A DNA stretch of 64,000 nucleotides from Saccharomycopsis crataegensis (GCF_037102585.1 NW_027043820.1:310001-374000), one strand, 5' to 3'. Counted from the stretch's first letter, positions 43,620 through 53,671 are shown. The notes: a model not told the origin generated them from the sequence alone. Made by a program: numbers and translations.

Positions 43620-46600
43620 ATGATTATTAAAATCAATACTCAAAATATACAACGGAGTCGTATCAGCGACCAGTTGGTAATAAGTTTCACCCAAAAATCC
43701 AATGTGTCTTTGCTCCAAGAACTAAATCTATCAGAAGACTTTTCGTTTCAGTTCGATAACAAAGTCATATACTATAATTCAACCTGTTCCAGAACAGCAA
43801 TAATTGTTGATGATTCTATTCCAGTGTTAGGATCCAAATTAGCAGGTATTACTGTCCAACATGAACTCCAAAAACACATCACGGATGTCTTAATTGAATT
43901 AGAAAATAACCAAGCACTCTGGATTATAAACTTGTATAATCCAAATCAATACCAAAAGCAAAATCAGATCCATGATCAGCTCAAACTCAGTTTACTTGCC
44001 CAACATCAGAATCTTCAAACTAGATTCCCAGGAAAGACAATCAACATCATGTTAGCTGGTGATTTTAATAATTTTATTGATCGTTCGGACTCCCTAAATT
44101 ATAGAAGCCGTGAAGACTCAGTTGCTGAATCCTTAACTAATCTCATTACTTTGTTGAACTTGAAGGACTCATTCAATTCAATCAAACATAACATCAAGAA
44201 AACATTCACTAATAAAGCATCAGAATTAGGGAAAAGCCGGAGATTGGATAGGTTCTATATCACTGGGAGCTTCTTAAAAAACAAAGAAAACAAATGGAAT
44301 ATGACACAAACTAATCATTTTGGGAAAAGATCCACACATGATTCAGTTACAGTGGAGTTGACTTTAACTTCATCCAAGGCTTACTATAATATGAAGAGAT
44401 ATAGATTGACCGACAGAATCATTAATGTTCTCAGGCACCAATCTATAAATGAAGATATCCAAGGAACCGATGAATTAATAATTGATATTAAATGCAAAGC
44501 AGAAAAACTCAAACACATGTTGAAAAAAGTGAAAGTGCCTGAACTTGATAAAGTGACGGAATATTATCAACATATTAACCAAGTTTTCCACCAATATCAA
44601 GAACAACGCCCAATAAAACAGCTAAAAGATGTAGAAGGGTCACTAGTTCAATCTCATGAAGAGATAATGAAAATAGCAACTGAATATTATATGGACTTGT
44701 TTGATGGAACCAGAGGAACAAAGGACACAAAAAAAATACATAAATATCTTCAGGACGTGATTCCAACCCAAGGAATATCTCCTGAAGAGAAGAGAAAAAT
44801 GGATTCCTCCATAACAATGGAAGAACTCAAACTGGCAATTGATTCGGCAAATTTGAAGTCCACACCGGGCATAGATGGAATCCCATACAAATTTTATAAG
44901 GAATTATTTCCCCAAATCAAACACATCCTTCTTCAAGAATTTAACCACATTCTAACTGAAGGAAATTTACCATTCCACTACCGAACTATACTCTTTAACA
45001 TCATACCAAAGCCTGGAAAGTCAAAAGAAAACATTGGAAACTATAGGCCGATAGCCCTTATCAACACTAATCTTCGATTATTATCCACAATAATTAATAA
45101 TAGGTTGTTGAAGCACTTGCCCGATATCATAGGGGAAGATCAAGCTGGTTTTATTCCAGGCCGGTCATCGTTCTCCAACATCACCATTTTCAGAGAAATG
45201 TTAGATAGTCTAATTCATCCAAAAGATAAAACGCATATAATACCAAATCCACAAAAGCTGATACTAATTGTGGATTTGGAGAAAGCGTTCGATAGGATAT
45301 CTCACGAATATATGGAACAACTATTGTCCCATTTAAATTTTGGAAAAAAATTAGCCAAGTTAATCATCAACATCCTCAAGCAGACAACGGGATCCTTATA
45401 CATCAACAACATGACCGGCCCATTATTCAATTTAAAAAATGGTACCCTCCAAGGTAATCCGTTTTCCCCTTCATTATTTGCATTAGCAGTAGAACCTTTA
45501 CTACGATCTATCAAACAGAATACCAGAGGCCATAGTTACCAAGGAGATTTGATACCTGAAGCATATAGCAGTCAACATTATCTTGCTTTTGCTGATGATA
45601 TCACAGTTTTCCTCAAAGATAAAAGAGATTATTCCAAAACAATGAAATGTATTAGACTATTTGAAAAATTCAGTGGCAGCAAACTCAATGAAAAGAAATC
45701 CCAACTAATCATACCAACTGATAATTATCCATTTTTGACACCATTCCCATTTGAGATTGCTGATGAAAACTTTCAATTGACATATTTGGGGATAACTATT
45801 GGACCATCAGTGACATTTTGGCCGGAAACATTGCAGCGTGACCTCCATATCAAGTACAAGTTATCAAACATGACCAGCTTGCTGATTCAATCAAAAATAG
45901 AAGCATTCAACACATATATTGCATCCAAGTTCTATTACAAAGAACTACACCAACCTTTGTTACCCAATCAGTTGAATCAAATTGACACATCGATTAAGTT
46001 ATTGGTCAAGCAAGATACACCTATTTCTTTGGATACACTCAAGACACACAACAACAAAGGCGGTTTCTCAATGATTGATTTAAAGTCTCAACTCCAACAC
46101 CGAAGAGCCAAAATTTTCCAGGATTTGTTTTTGGATAGTCACACTAAATATAACCAGATATTACGTTTTAAAATCCAATCAAGTATCAATAACATCATTC
46201 AAAAAACATCACCAACAAAATCACCAAAGGATGAATATATCAAAACTCATTATTGGTGGGTGGTATTACTTGAACTAGCGGATGACATTGAGAATACCAA
46301 TGATTCAATTTCCTTAGAAGTTATGAATAGCAGCACATTCTCAGATGCTGAAAGGACAGCGTACTGGGATTTCAGAAAAGTTCTTGGTATAAAGAAACGT
46401 ACAATCAGGTTGAAGCCAATGAAGATTGGAATTGAAGATTTGAAAAATTCAATTGAAAAAGGGATTCCTGAAAAATATCAACAACACATTCCAATTAGAA
46501 TTAAGGATTTTGACCATACTAAAGGAAGTAAAAAACAACGGGAAAAACAAGATGTGAACAAGATGTCAAAAACACTCATGGACATTACTGGGGTGAATCA

Positions 46601-47036
46601 GAAACAAGTTGATAACTTTTGGCATAACCTCAAAAAATTCAACCAACATTTCCCGGGGAAATATCAAAATATTCACATCTTTCATTTGGGCATTGAAAAT
46701 CACAATTACGTAAATAATCATTGTGACTATTGCAGCAAAAAATTAACCAGATATGATGAACCCCAATATGCCCCAAAGGAAATCCAATTTGAAATCATGA
46801 AGCACCATCTTATTGAATGTCCATTGGCCCAGAAACTTTGGAAAAAAATTGACTTGAATATCCCATTAACCTGGCAAACAATCATTACCCCTGCCACCAA
46901 CATGAACGAAACCAGAACGATCGATAGATATCTAGGTTTCCAACGAAAATTATCAAGATTGAAATCCAAAAGGCATTTCAATTGTCATATGGCCGTTGAT
47001 TCAATGATCTTCTTGCTTGAAAGCAATATCTTTTAA
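43620..47036 (+). CDS. LINE-A ORF2 protein: endonuclease and reverse transcriptase
   Basis: 1,138 residues, intact. AP-type endonuclease at about 1-235 (NTQNI, LLQELN, AGDFNNF near 146, RRLDRFYI, STHDSVTV). RT at about 395-720 with GIDGIPYKFYKE, NYRPIALINTN, QAGFIPGRSS, LIVDLEKAFDRI, NGTLQGNPFSPS and the catalytic AFADDITVF near 658. C-terminal zinc motif CDYC...HHLIEC near 1036-1070. It nicks target DNA and copies the LINE RNA in place. The start lies 5 nt after the ORF1 stop, suggesting reinitiation. CTG at 45882-45884 faces Ser in LINE-B. Confidence 0.95.
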   Translation: MIIKINTQNIQRSRISDQLVISFTQKSNVSLLQELNLSEDFSFQFDNKVIYYNSTCSRTAIIVDDSIPVLGSKLAGITVQHELQKHITDVLIELENNQALWIINLYNPNQYQKQNQIHDQLKLSLLAQHQNLQTRFPGKTINIMLAGDFNNFIDRSDSLNYRSREDSVAESLTNLITLLNLKDSFNSIKHNIKKTFTNKASELGKSRRLDRFYITGSFLKNKENKWNMTQTNHFGKRSTHDSVTVELTLTSSKAYYNMKRYRLTDRIINVLRHQSINEDIQGTDELIIDIKCKAEKLKHMLKKVKVPELDKVTEYYQHINQVFHQYQEQRPIKQLKDVEGSLVQSHEEIMKIATEYYMDLFDGTRGTKDTKKIHKYLQDVIPTQGISPEEKRKMDSSITMEELKLAIDSANLKSTPGIDGIPYKFYKELFPQIKHILLQEFNHILTEGNLPFHYRTILFNIIPKPGKSKENIGNYRPIALINTNLRLLSTIINNRLLKHLPDIIGEDQAGFIPGRSSFSNITIFREMLDSLIHPKDKTHIIPNPQKLILIVDLEKAFDRISHEYMEQLLSHLNFGKKLAKLIINILKQTTGSLYINNMTGPLFNLKNGTLQGNPFSPSLFALAVEPLLRSIKQNTRGHSYQGDLIPEAYSSQHYLAFADDITVFLKDKRDYSKTMKCIRLFEKFSGSKLNEKKSQLIIPTDNYPFLTPFPFEIADENFQLTYLGITIGPSVTFWPETLQRDLHIKYKLSNMTSLLIQSKIEAFNTYIASKFYYKELHQPLLPNQLNQIDTSIKLLVKQDTPISLDTLKTHNNKGGFSMIDLKSQLQHRRAKIFQDLFLDSHTKYNQILRFKIQSSINNIIQKTSPTKSPKDEYIKTHYWWVVLLELADDIENTNDSISLEVMNSSTFSDAERTAYWDFRKVLGIKKRTIRLKPMKIGIEDLKNSIEKGIPEKYQQHIPIRIKDFDHTKGSKKQREKQDVNKMSKTLMDITGVNQKQVDNFWHNLKKFNQHFPGKYQNIHIFHLGIENHNYVNNHCDYCSKKLTRYDEPQYAPKEIQFEIMKHHLIECPLAQKLWKKIDLNIPLTWQTIITPATNMNETRTIDRYLGFQRKLSRLKSKRHFNCHMAVDSMIFLLESNIF

Positions 47037-47253
47037 GCGGAGAAGAAAAAATAGGTGGGGAAAAACAAGAAAATAAAATCAAAAAAAACAAAAAACAACA
47101 AAAATTAAAAACCTTAAAAACGCATAAAAACATTTTTTCACCATTAATGGTTTTCCCTTAACAATTTAATTTTCAAACTACATTAGGTAGTTTATGAGAT
47201 ATATAGTTATATAATTAATTAATATATTGAATTTTGTCTTCAAAAAAAAAAAA

Positions 47254-47303
47254 TTAGCTTGAAGCATACGTTAGAAAATTAGCTTGAAGCATACGTTAGA
47301 AAA
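47254..47303 (+). repeat. 25-bp perfect tandem duplication at the LINE-A junction
   Basis: TTAGCTTGAAGCATACGTTA plus GAAAA occurs twice in a row, right after the LINE-A poly(A). The second unit lies in the host reading frame. Probably a trace of target-site duplication. Confidence 0.85.
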
Positions 47304-47462
47304 TTGCATGCATTACATGAAAAAGAGAAATCCCTTGAGAGTGAATCTACTGAACACAATGTTGGTCTTGAGAAACTTATTGATCATTATTCTTTGCAAA
47401 ATACGTCTATTATGAATGTAGCACTAGAAAATGAGATACATAGGTTACGTTTTATGCTTGAT

Positions 47463-47859
47463 TGTTGAGTTGACAATCCAAAGTCTATATTGGGTTTTGT
47501 ACTGATGACTTAACGGTTAACACGGGTATCAATGTGTTGAATAGATCCCGGGTTCGAGTCTCGGATAAGACGGTTTATTTACCATGGCTGAGCAATATAT
47601 AATCTGCATGTGATTATGACTCAGCCTAATAATTAGTCATTGTGCATATGATTAATCATCTAGAATGTTCTAGATGGATGTATGATTACAAATCATATAT
47701 ATTGGTCTTATTATAAATATGGGGCCTCTCCCCATAGTTTGAGTTTATATTTTGTTATTTAAATAGTTAGTTAAGAAGAATAAGAATAATAACAAGGATA
47801 GTTTGATAGTATTTGTTATTGGTAATGACTACTGTAACTAGGGTTACAAAACTTCAACA
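47463..47859 (+). mobile_element. Solo LTR, family B, copy 2
   Basis: 397 bp, TGTTGAGTTGACAATCC...TTCAACA, with target duplication TTGAT on both sides (47458-47462, 47860-47864). Inserted within a host ORF. Confidence 0.93.
47499..47573 (+). other. tRNA-like segment in LTR-B copy 2
   Basis: Same segment as 26192-26266: stem AACAC/GTGTT, T-arm CCGGG-TTCGAGT-CTCGG and a weaker A box. It lies 36 bp from the 5' end of the LTR, in the region that would be U3. Confidence 0.7.
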
Positions 47860-48293
47860 TTGATGGCCATAATACCGACTCTTGCTACGAATTCTCTTTC
47901 AGCCTTTTGAAAACGTTGGGGGATTTTTCTATCGAATCCATTAATGTATCTAACTCCAGACTTGTATCAAGTTTTTCACAGATTCGAGATATTATTGGAG
48001 TGCGGAGACTGTGCTTGAGTCATAAGAGCGTGATGAGGCATTTGAGGATCAAATCGTACTTAACTGCCACACAAGGCGATATACTTTTCAAGCTAAGTGC
48101 CAAACATGAAGCTGGCCAGAGAAATATACCAGCAGCAGAATTAAGAAGATCATTTTCCAAAAATAGCAGTTTGCATTTGGATTTGAATGCTCCTGAAGGG
48201 CAAGAAAACGAAGATATTGACGAAGCTGGAGAGTTTTGTGATTCGGATCATATTTTGGTTGGGATCGAGGATCCTGAATTCGATTTTAACTGA

Positions 48294-48673
48294 TATTTTT
48301 AAGTTTTGCTTATACTTTCATTGCTACTATAAAATATCTTTGCTTTTTTATTTAATAAACTTAGAATTTTGACCTAAAAACTTTGTTCTGTGGACATTAT
48401 GTACATGTAGAGATGTCTATTCACCACTAAACCCACAAAACTGAAGAAAATTTGAGGATCTAGCACCAAATATTGATTATTCAGAACCTTATTATTTAAC
48501 AACTCTATAGCATCCTGGATCTACACGTGACTGTTGAAATGTAGCTCTTAGTACAGTGCAAGCTCCAATAGTCTGATCTTGTCTATCACTTAACTTAAGG
48601 GTACTTCATGAAATTTTGTGTACTATGGTGGAGCGATGTTTTTCCGACAAGAAAAACGCCGGACACCTATGTA
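48294..48673. other. Intergenic region
   Basis: Between the broken host gene and a Tc1-like transposon. No ORF, tRNA or repeat that I can support. Confidence 0.4.
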
Positions 48674-50950
48674 CAGTGTTTTCATTTTTTATTCGTACCA
48701 CCCACCGGAAATGTTCATACCAGTGGCAAAAAATAATTCATACCGACCCCCGGTATTTTTCGTACCACCGCAGCGGGATTTATTCAGACCATCTAAGAAA
48801 AATAGTTCATACTATTGCACTTTAATTATTCATACCAACAGAATACAAAATTCATACTAAATGCATAAAATTCTTATGCTTTCATTAATATTTTATCTTT
48901 GATATTATTAAACATGTTACAGGGGACCCGCACACCCAATAAAGCCCCTTTGCAATACTCATTTACCATTTCAAAGGCTCATAACCAAATTTTGGTGTGG
49001 TTTCGTCCTTCCTTAAAATTTTAAATTTTCATTAATTTGTTTTGGAGCTTTGTTGCGTCTTTATGTAATTTTTTTTATAGTTTTTACTTTTTTTTTTTTG
49101 GTTTGTTTTCTAATTTTTTTTCTTCATCTTTGGTATTTGTTTTCAAAAGAGCTGCTGTTGTAAACAGAGATCAATATGTCTAGAAGCATGTCTGCAGAAT
49201 CCCTTGTAACTATCAAGGGAAATATTTTCTGTGGCTTCTTTCACCCTTGGAGTTAATTGCTCCTTCTTGCTCAAGTTTGATCTTTTGACTTTACTCTTAC
49301 ATACTGACCAGAATTCTTCTATAGCATTCAACCCTGGAGAATAAGGAGGTAAAAACACAAGTTCCAAGCCACTCAGTGCCACTAGTAACTGAAGATCACT
49401 TCGTTTATGAATGGCAGCATTATCAAGGATCAAATATTTCATACCTTTGAGCTCCTCGTTATTTTCTATTTGCTGGATCACTGACTTTACAAAACTGTAG
49501 AAGTGATTAGCTGTAGTACCTTTACTCACTTTGTCAATGGTCGTTTCTGAATCAAGTTTTCTCTTCTTATTGGATGTAGCCACTGGAGTTCTGACCTTTA
49601 ATTCAATACAACCTTTGACAGAAATTGCCCCAATGAACGAAATATTAAGCCCTCTGGTTACGGGAACAGTAAGAACTGCTTTTTCACCCACAGCAGACCA
49701 TCCATACTCACGCCGCATACTGATATTGAAACCTGCTTCGTCGATGAAAATACAGTTTTGACTAAAGTCGAGCTTGTCTTTATACTTCTCTGCCCACTCG
49801 AGTCTCTGTTTCTTCAATTCCTCCAGACTTCTTCTCAAAGCCCATTTAGAAATACGTTTGAGACTTAGCTTACAGACCTTGGTTACAAAGTTATAGATTG
49901 TTGTAGCCTTGGCTCTTACATTGGTGAAGGCTTTCTTGAGTCTCTCCAACATAAAATCGAGAGTCACTGTAGCATCTTCCTTTATCAATTTTTGAAGGAA
50001 TTCCTTATGTTCATCAGTGAGAAGGGGTTTACGACCTCTTTTCTTTGTTGGCTCCGAGATACCATTTAATTCATTAACAAGTATTTTGTTCCAATTTCTT
50101 TTCCATGTGTAAGCAGTTTGCAAAGGTATATCTTCTAATTTTGCAGCCTTGTAAGCTGACACGCCTTCTTCCATGACCAATTGCCAAAATCTTTGTTTGA
50201 CAGCTTGATTATAATACCGGTACGAACCTCTATATCTTCGTTCTTTCATTTCAATTTCCATCTCGGCATCTTCTTCTTCTTCGAAAATAGGATCAATTTC
50301 CATGATATCCATGATACCTGGTTTTTCAAAATGCTTATAGTCACTGTAACTAAAGCAAGCTTCAACTGGTGCTATTTCAGACTCTAAAGTCATTTCACTG
50401 GGTTCAGCATAGAATCTATTACCTAGGCCATCAACATACCCATCAGTTAGTAGCTTGGCTTTCAAGTCCATACTTAGTTTTGATGGTAAAATCTTATGCT
50501 TTTTTTTGTAAGTAATCTGGTGATCACATAAAGACCGAATTGAATGTCAAAAGTGGGAATTCATCATCTTAAATGGAGAACAGCTCCTACCATACATTCG
50601 TTCCCATTTCTTGAAAACCGTAATCACGTGCTACTATTAATATTATTATAGATATCCGGTTTTATAGAAAGTAGCACAGAATTATGGAAAAAATGAGTAT
50701 AATTTGATTAAACTGAGTAGCTTAGAGGCTTATAGAGCCAGTCACATAAAAAAAAGAAAGGAATTAATATGAATTTTATATACTGTTGGTATGAATAATT
50801 GAAGTGCAATAGTATGATCTATTTTTGTTAGATGGTTTGAATAAATCCCGCTGCGGTGGTACGAAAAATACCGGGGGTCGGTATGAATTATTTTTTGCCA
50901 CTGGTACGAACATTTCCGGTGGTTGGTACGAATAAAAAATGAAAACACTG
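48674..50950 (-). mobile_element. Tc1/mariner-like DNA transposon, copy 2
   Basis: 2,277 bp with the same inverted ends as copy 1 (CAGTGTTTTC...) and TA on both sides. Looks whole. Confidence 0.95.
49143..50471 (-). CDS. DD34E transposase (Tc1/IS630-type), copy 2
   Basis: 442 residues, with four visible differences from the first copy (for example GEHK to DEHK, NIRAK to NVRAK, KSMKY to KGMKY, KRLDL to KRSDL). DDE residues and N-terminal DNA-binding part are all present. High identity, intact frame and matching ends point to recent activity. Confidence 0.95.
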   Translation of the reverse strand: MDLKAKLLTDGYVDGLGNRFYAEPSEMTLESEIAPVEACFSYSDYKHFEKPGIMDIMEIDPIFEEEEDAEMEIEMKERRYRGSYRYYNQAVKQRFWQLVMEEGVSAYKAAKLEDIPLQTAYTWKRNWNKILVNELNGISEPTKKRGRKPLLTDEHKEFLQKLIKEDATVTLDFMLERLKKAFTNVRAKATTIYNFVTKVCKLSLKRISKWALRRSLEELKKQRLEWAEKYKDKLDFSQNCIFIDEAGFNISMRREYGWSAVGEKAVLTVPVTRGLNISFIGAISVKGCIELKVRTPVATSNKKRKLDSETTIDKVSKGTTANHFYSFVKSVIQQIENNEELKGMKYLILDNAAIHKRSDLQLLVALSGLELVFLPPYSPGLNAIEEFWSVCKSKVKRSNLSKKEQLTPRVKEATENISLDSYKGFCRHASRHIDLCLQQQLF

Positions 50951-51041
50951 TAATACCTAGAAGGATATCTGCACTACCATTGTAGTGCAGTTTATAATCC
51001 TTTGGTAAAAAGTGTGTGAGCATGGCTTTTGAAAAACATTT

Positions 51042-51122
51042 TGACTGGGACGGGATTCGAACCCGCGCATCCGAAGAAATCACGGCCTTAACGTGACGCC
51101 TTAACCACTCGGCCACCCAGCC
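51042..51122 (-). tRNA. tRNA-Leu(AAG)
   Basis: Acceptor GGCTGGG, A box TGGCCGAGTGG, anticodon stem TCACG/CGTGA with loop TTAAGGC, extra arm, B box GGTTCGAATCC, discriminator A. T5 follows. It lies 23 nt after tRNA-Arg. Confidence 0.95.
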
Positions 51123-51145
51123 TACATGAATCACTCTTTCGAGTA

Positions 51146-51219
51146 CACCGAACCTGGGACTCGAACCCAGAATCTCCTGATTAGAAGTCAGACGCCCTAA
51201 CCAATTAGGCTAGCCCGGC
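51146..51219 (-). tRNA. tRNA-Arg(TCT)
   Basis: Acceptor GCCGGGC/GTTCGGT with G-U pairs, anticodon stem TCTGA/TCAGG, loop CTTCTAA, B box GGTTCGAGTCC, discriminator G. The spacer to tRNA-Leu has no T4 run. An LTR-C starts 13 bp upstream. Confidence 0.95.
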
Positions 51220-51232
51220 TTTCTTTGTTTTT

Positions 51233-51275
51233 TGTTATATTATGGGATCATGCCTAGGTTGAGTCCTGGTTACCA
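51233..51275 (+). mobile_element. Family C LTR fragment at tRNA-Arg
   Basis: First 43 bp of LTR-C, starting 13 bp upstream of the tRNA. Cut at nearly the same internal point as the copy at 40888. Confidence 0.8.
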
Positions 51276-51304
51276 TAAAATTTTGTCTTTAAAAAAAAAA
51301 AAAA
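51276..51304 (+). mobile_element. Extreme LINE-A 3' end
   Basis: About 13 bp of LINE-A terminus (ATTTTGTCTTT) followed by A14. Shows how short LINE-A insertions can be. Confidence 0.6.
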
Positions 51305-51312
51305 TAAAACCT

Positions 51313-51543
51313 GCGCTGGGTGGCGTAGTGGGCAGAACCATAGACTAAGAAAGGGTCGCGTGTTCGAACCCCGCTCGCTGCATCAACCAACAGGTCACGT
51401 TCAGTACGCTAGCTGAGTAAGGAGTAATACCACTCTGAAGGTAAGATACAAGGGGGTTTTAGTGAGTAAAAATCTCACACTACCGGTAAGGTTGCGTCGC
51501 TGGTGTCTTTCGAAGATTTCCTCCTCCCTGGCTAAAAAAAAAA
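51313..51543 (+). mobile_element. Candidate tRNA-derived SINE with LINE-B-like tail
   Basis: Head (51313-51382): A box TGGCGTAGTGGG, B box GTTCGAACCCC, acceptor arms pairing at 6 of 7 positions, but a weak anticodon stem and no T before the anticodon. Body 51383-51448 unknown. Tail (51449-51526): AGGGGGTTTT, hairpin GTGAG...CTCAC, then TCTTTCGAAGA and TTTCCTCCTC, as in the LINE-B 3' UTR. Ends with A10. No target duplication seen. Confidence 0.6.
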
Positions 51544-51734
51544 TAGTGACAGGTTGCTACAAGTCAAAAACATTGCATTTTCCAACCCAAACTCCCAGGT
51601 TACCAAAAATATTGGGAGAAAACGGACACCAAATAAGTCGCCATAGCTGCGCATAATTGATCATAATAACCGTACATAAAAAGTGCGATGACCTATATAG
51701 CTCTTAGTAGTTAAATATAGGGACTTTATAAAAA

Positions 51735-53309
51735 AAAAAAAAAATTCAATACCGCCGCAAAAAAAAACCGCCGTTTGGTGACATCAGTAAAAAAATCATG
51801 AGAACCACTAGAAATAGTAATAAAGCTACCCCAAACTACTCCACCGACCCTACTAATGATCCCCCAATCATTGAAACCCCGGTTTCTTGGGGCTCTTCAT
51901 TGGATGTTGGCGCAACATCTGAAACCCCGATCCCGATAGCAAACATAAACAAACAAGCTAAAGATCAAGATTCCGATGAAGAAATTACTGATGCAGCCGA
52001 CAATACTATTAATAGTACTGTTGAAACCTTTTTAACTGCTTCAGAAGATCCTGAAGCGGACCAAAACATGGATTCCAACGCCATTTCTACCCCAACTACC
52101 TCTCCAGCAATTAATGTTTCTTCAGTTGATTGCGATCGCAATTCTCATGCAGCATGTGACACTGACATTGACATGCATAATCCTGTTACTCCAACCCAAG
52201 CCGTTATTTCTACTGATTTTATTAATGAAAACTCCGAAAACCAAAAAAAAATCGAAAATTCTCAAAACCCAAAAAAAAATTCTGTTTCTGTTCCTTCTGT
52301 TCCTGTTCCCTCTGTTTCATCTTCTACTGTCGCCTCTCCAACTACGGCCTCCAATCCGGTGGCTCCAGCTGTCAATATGGCAAGACCAATCCAAACCTAT
52401 GCTCAAGCCACCGCTGGAGACAAGCGCACACCTCGAGCCACTACAAACACCAATGATCCATCCTTCCAAAACGTGTTGATGAAATTTGAAAGAACTTTCA
52501 AATGGGCAAGTCACATCAAAATCCTTGACTTTAAGCACCGCGACGTATTGGAATATGCCATAAGCGAGAAACGCAAATCAGGAAAATTGTTCTCCACCTC
52601 CAATCCTGCTATTATTAAATCCAAAGAAAAACGCGAGGAACTCGTCAAGATCATGGAAATTGAAGATTTCTTCCAAAACTACACCAGTTTTAATATGACA
52701 AACGAATTCAACAGATTGAGAAACTCTAGAATCAGCTTGGAGAACTACTTGGAATTTATCATGAGCCAACAGCATCTTAAGGATATCTTAATCTACTTTA
52801 AGATCCCAAAAGATATCTTTACAGAGTTTCCTCTTGAAAAACACTTGGAATCCATCAAAAACGGACTCACTAAGTTATCCAAAGAACTTGATACTATTAC
52901 ACAGTCATCCAACGAACCAGATAAGGATTTGATCATAATCAGGGAAAACTTAAAAGGGGCCCTCAACCACTTGGTTATTTTTAATAAGAAGATCTGCCTT
53001 AACTCAAACTTCATCCCAAACCCTCAGGATACAGGCTCTGATATCTTCAAGAAGGACAGAAATCTTTTAATTGAATATCTTAACATCCACCTTAAAGTTA
53101 CAGTTGGAAATTATACCTACACGCCAGGGTCTTTGTTAAACACAATGAATAAGGAATCCCATTTAATTGAGATTGAAATGAATTCCGAGTTTACTGAATT
53201 TAACCGGGAAAAACTTCTTGACCATGTCTTCAATGAATCCGGAATTGATCCATCATCCTTCTTTCCAATCAACACCGTTCACTTTACGGAAGAAGCTAGC
53301 AAAGCTGCC
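51735..53309 (+). mobile_element. LINE-C copy 1: ORF1 part
   Basis: Short leader then most of ORF1, cut by a copia LTR at 53310. A third two-ORF LINE family, closer to LINE-A than to LINE-B in its N-terminus. Confidence 0.8.
51798..53309 (+). CDS. LINE-C ORF1 protein, C-terminus lost
   Basis: About 504 residues with ATG at 51798. The start (NYSTDPTNDPP) and the middle (SFQNVLMKFERTFKWA) are shared with LINE-A ORF1, so they are homologous families. N-terminus Ser/Thr/Pro-rich. The zinc knuckles expected after about residue 520 are missing because the gene is cut by the LTR. RNA-binding role inferred from the family. Confidence 0.85.
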
Positions 53310-53590
53310 TGTTGTAGTTTTGTAACTCTAGTTACAAAAGACATTGATAACAATAATATTCAATAATATTTATTCCCTTGTTATACTTGTTTTACTTGTT
53401 TACTATCTAAATTATATAAAGGACAAACTCAGACTATGGGGGGCATGGCCCATATTTATATTAATCTCAATGGGTTCTAGAAGGTTCCATAAGCTCTAGA
53501 ATGTTCCATGGAATTCTAGAAGGTTCCATGAGTTCTAGAAGGTTCCATGAACAATGACTAACCACATAACTTTGGATTGCCAACTCAACA
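53310..53590 (-). mobile_element. Solo copia LTR, family A
   Basis: 281 bp with four heat-shock-element repeats. Left flank is LINE-C ORF1 on the plus strand and right flank is LINE-C ORF2 on the minus strand, with no target duplication, so it marks a rearrangement. Confidence 0.85.
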
Positions 53591-53671
53591 GATCTTTCAG
53601 GTATGAAACCAACTTGATTTGGGCCGATAATTTTTTGCAAGAACGGGAGCAAACGGGCGTTGATGATGCTG
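53591..53671 (-). pseudogene. LINE-C-like RT fragment
   Basis: 27 codons on the minus strand reading INARLLPFLQKIIGPNQVG then FIPERS, the RT segment found as NNRLLKHLPDIIGEDQAGFIPGRS in LINE-A. Assigned to family C only because it differs from A and B. Confidence 0.65.

Larger units (their letters stand above)
40999..47253 (+). mobile_element. LINE-A copy 1, near full length
   Basis: Short 5' leader, ORF1, a 5-nt gap, intact ORF2, then a 3' UTR with hairpin and A12 (47242-47253). About 6.25 kb. Two-ORF layout with CCHC knuckles in ORF1 and an AP-like endonuclease plus RT in ORF2 is that of L1-clade yeast LINEs such as Zorro. Confidence 0.95.
47283..48293 (+). pseudogene. Host gene remnant split by a solo LTR
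   Basis: Coding text runs in one frame over 47283-47462 (LEAYVRKLHALHEKEKSLES...) and again over 47865-48293, ending EDPEFDFN and TGA. Between them lie LTR-B and its 5-bp duplication. The first part looks coiled-coil; the second holds a basic segment and an acidic end (EGQENEDIDEAGEF). The 5' part of the gene is missing, cut at LINE-A copy 1. I do not recognise the family. The second part has an ATG at 47907, so a short product is conceivable. Confidence 0.65.

Noticed and set aside
51313-51382. Functional tRNA gene
   Set aside because: Weak anticodon stem, no T33 and no Pol III terminator directly after it; it continues into a LINE-like tail.
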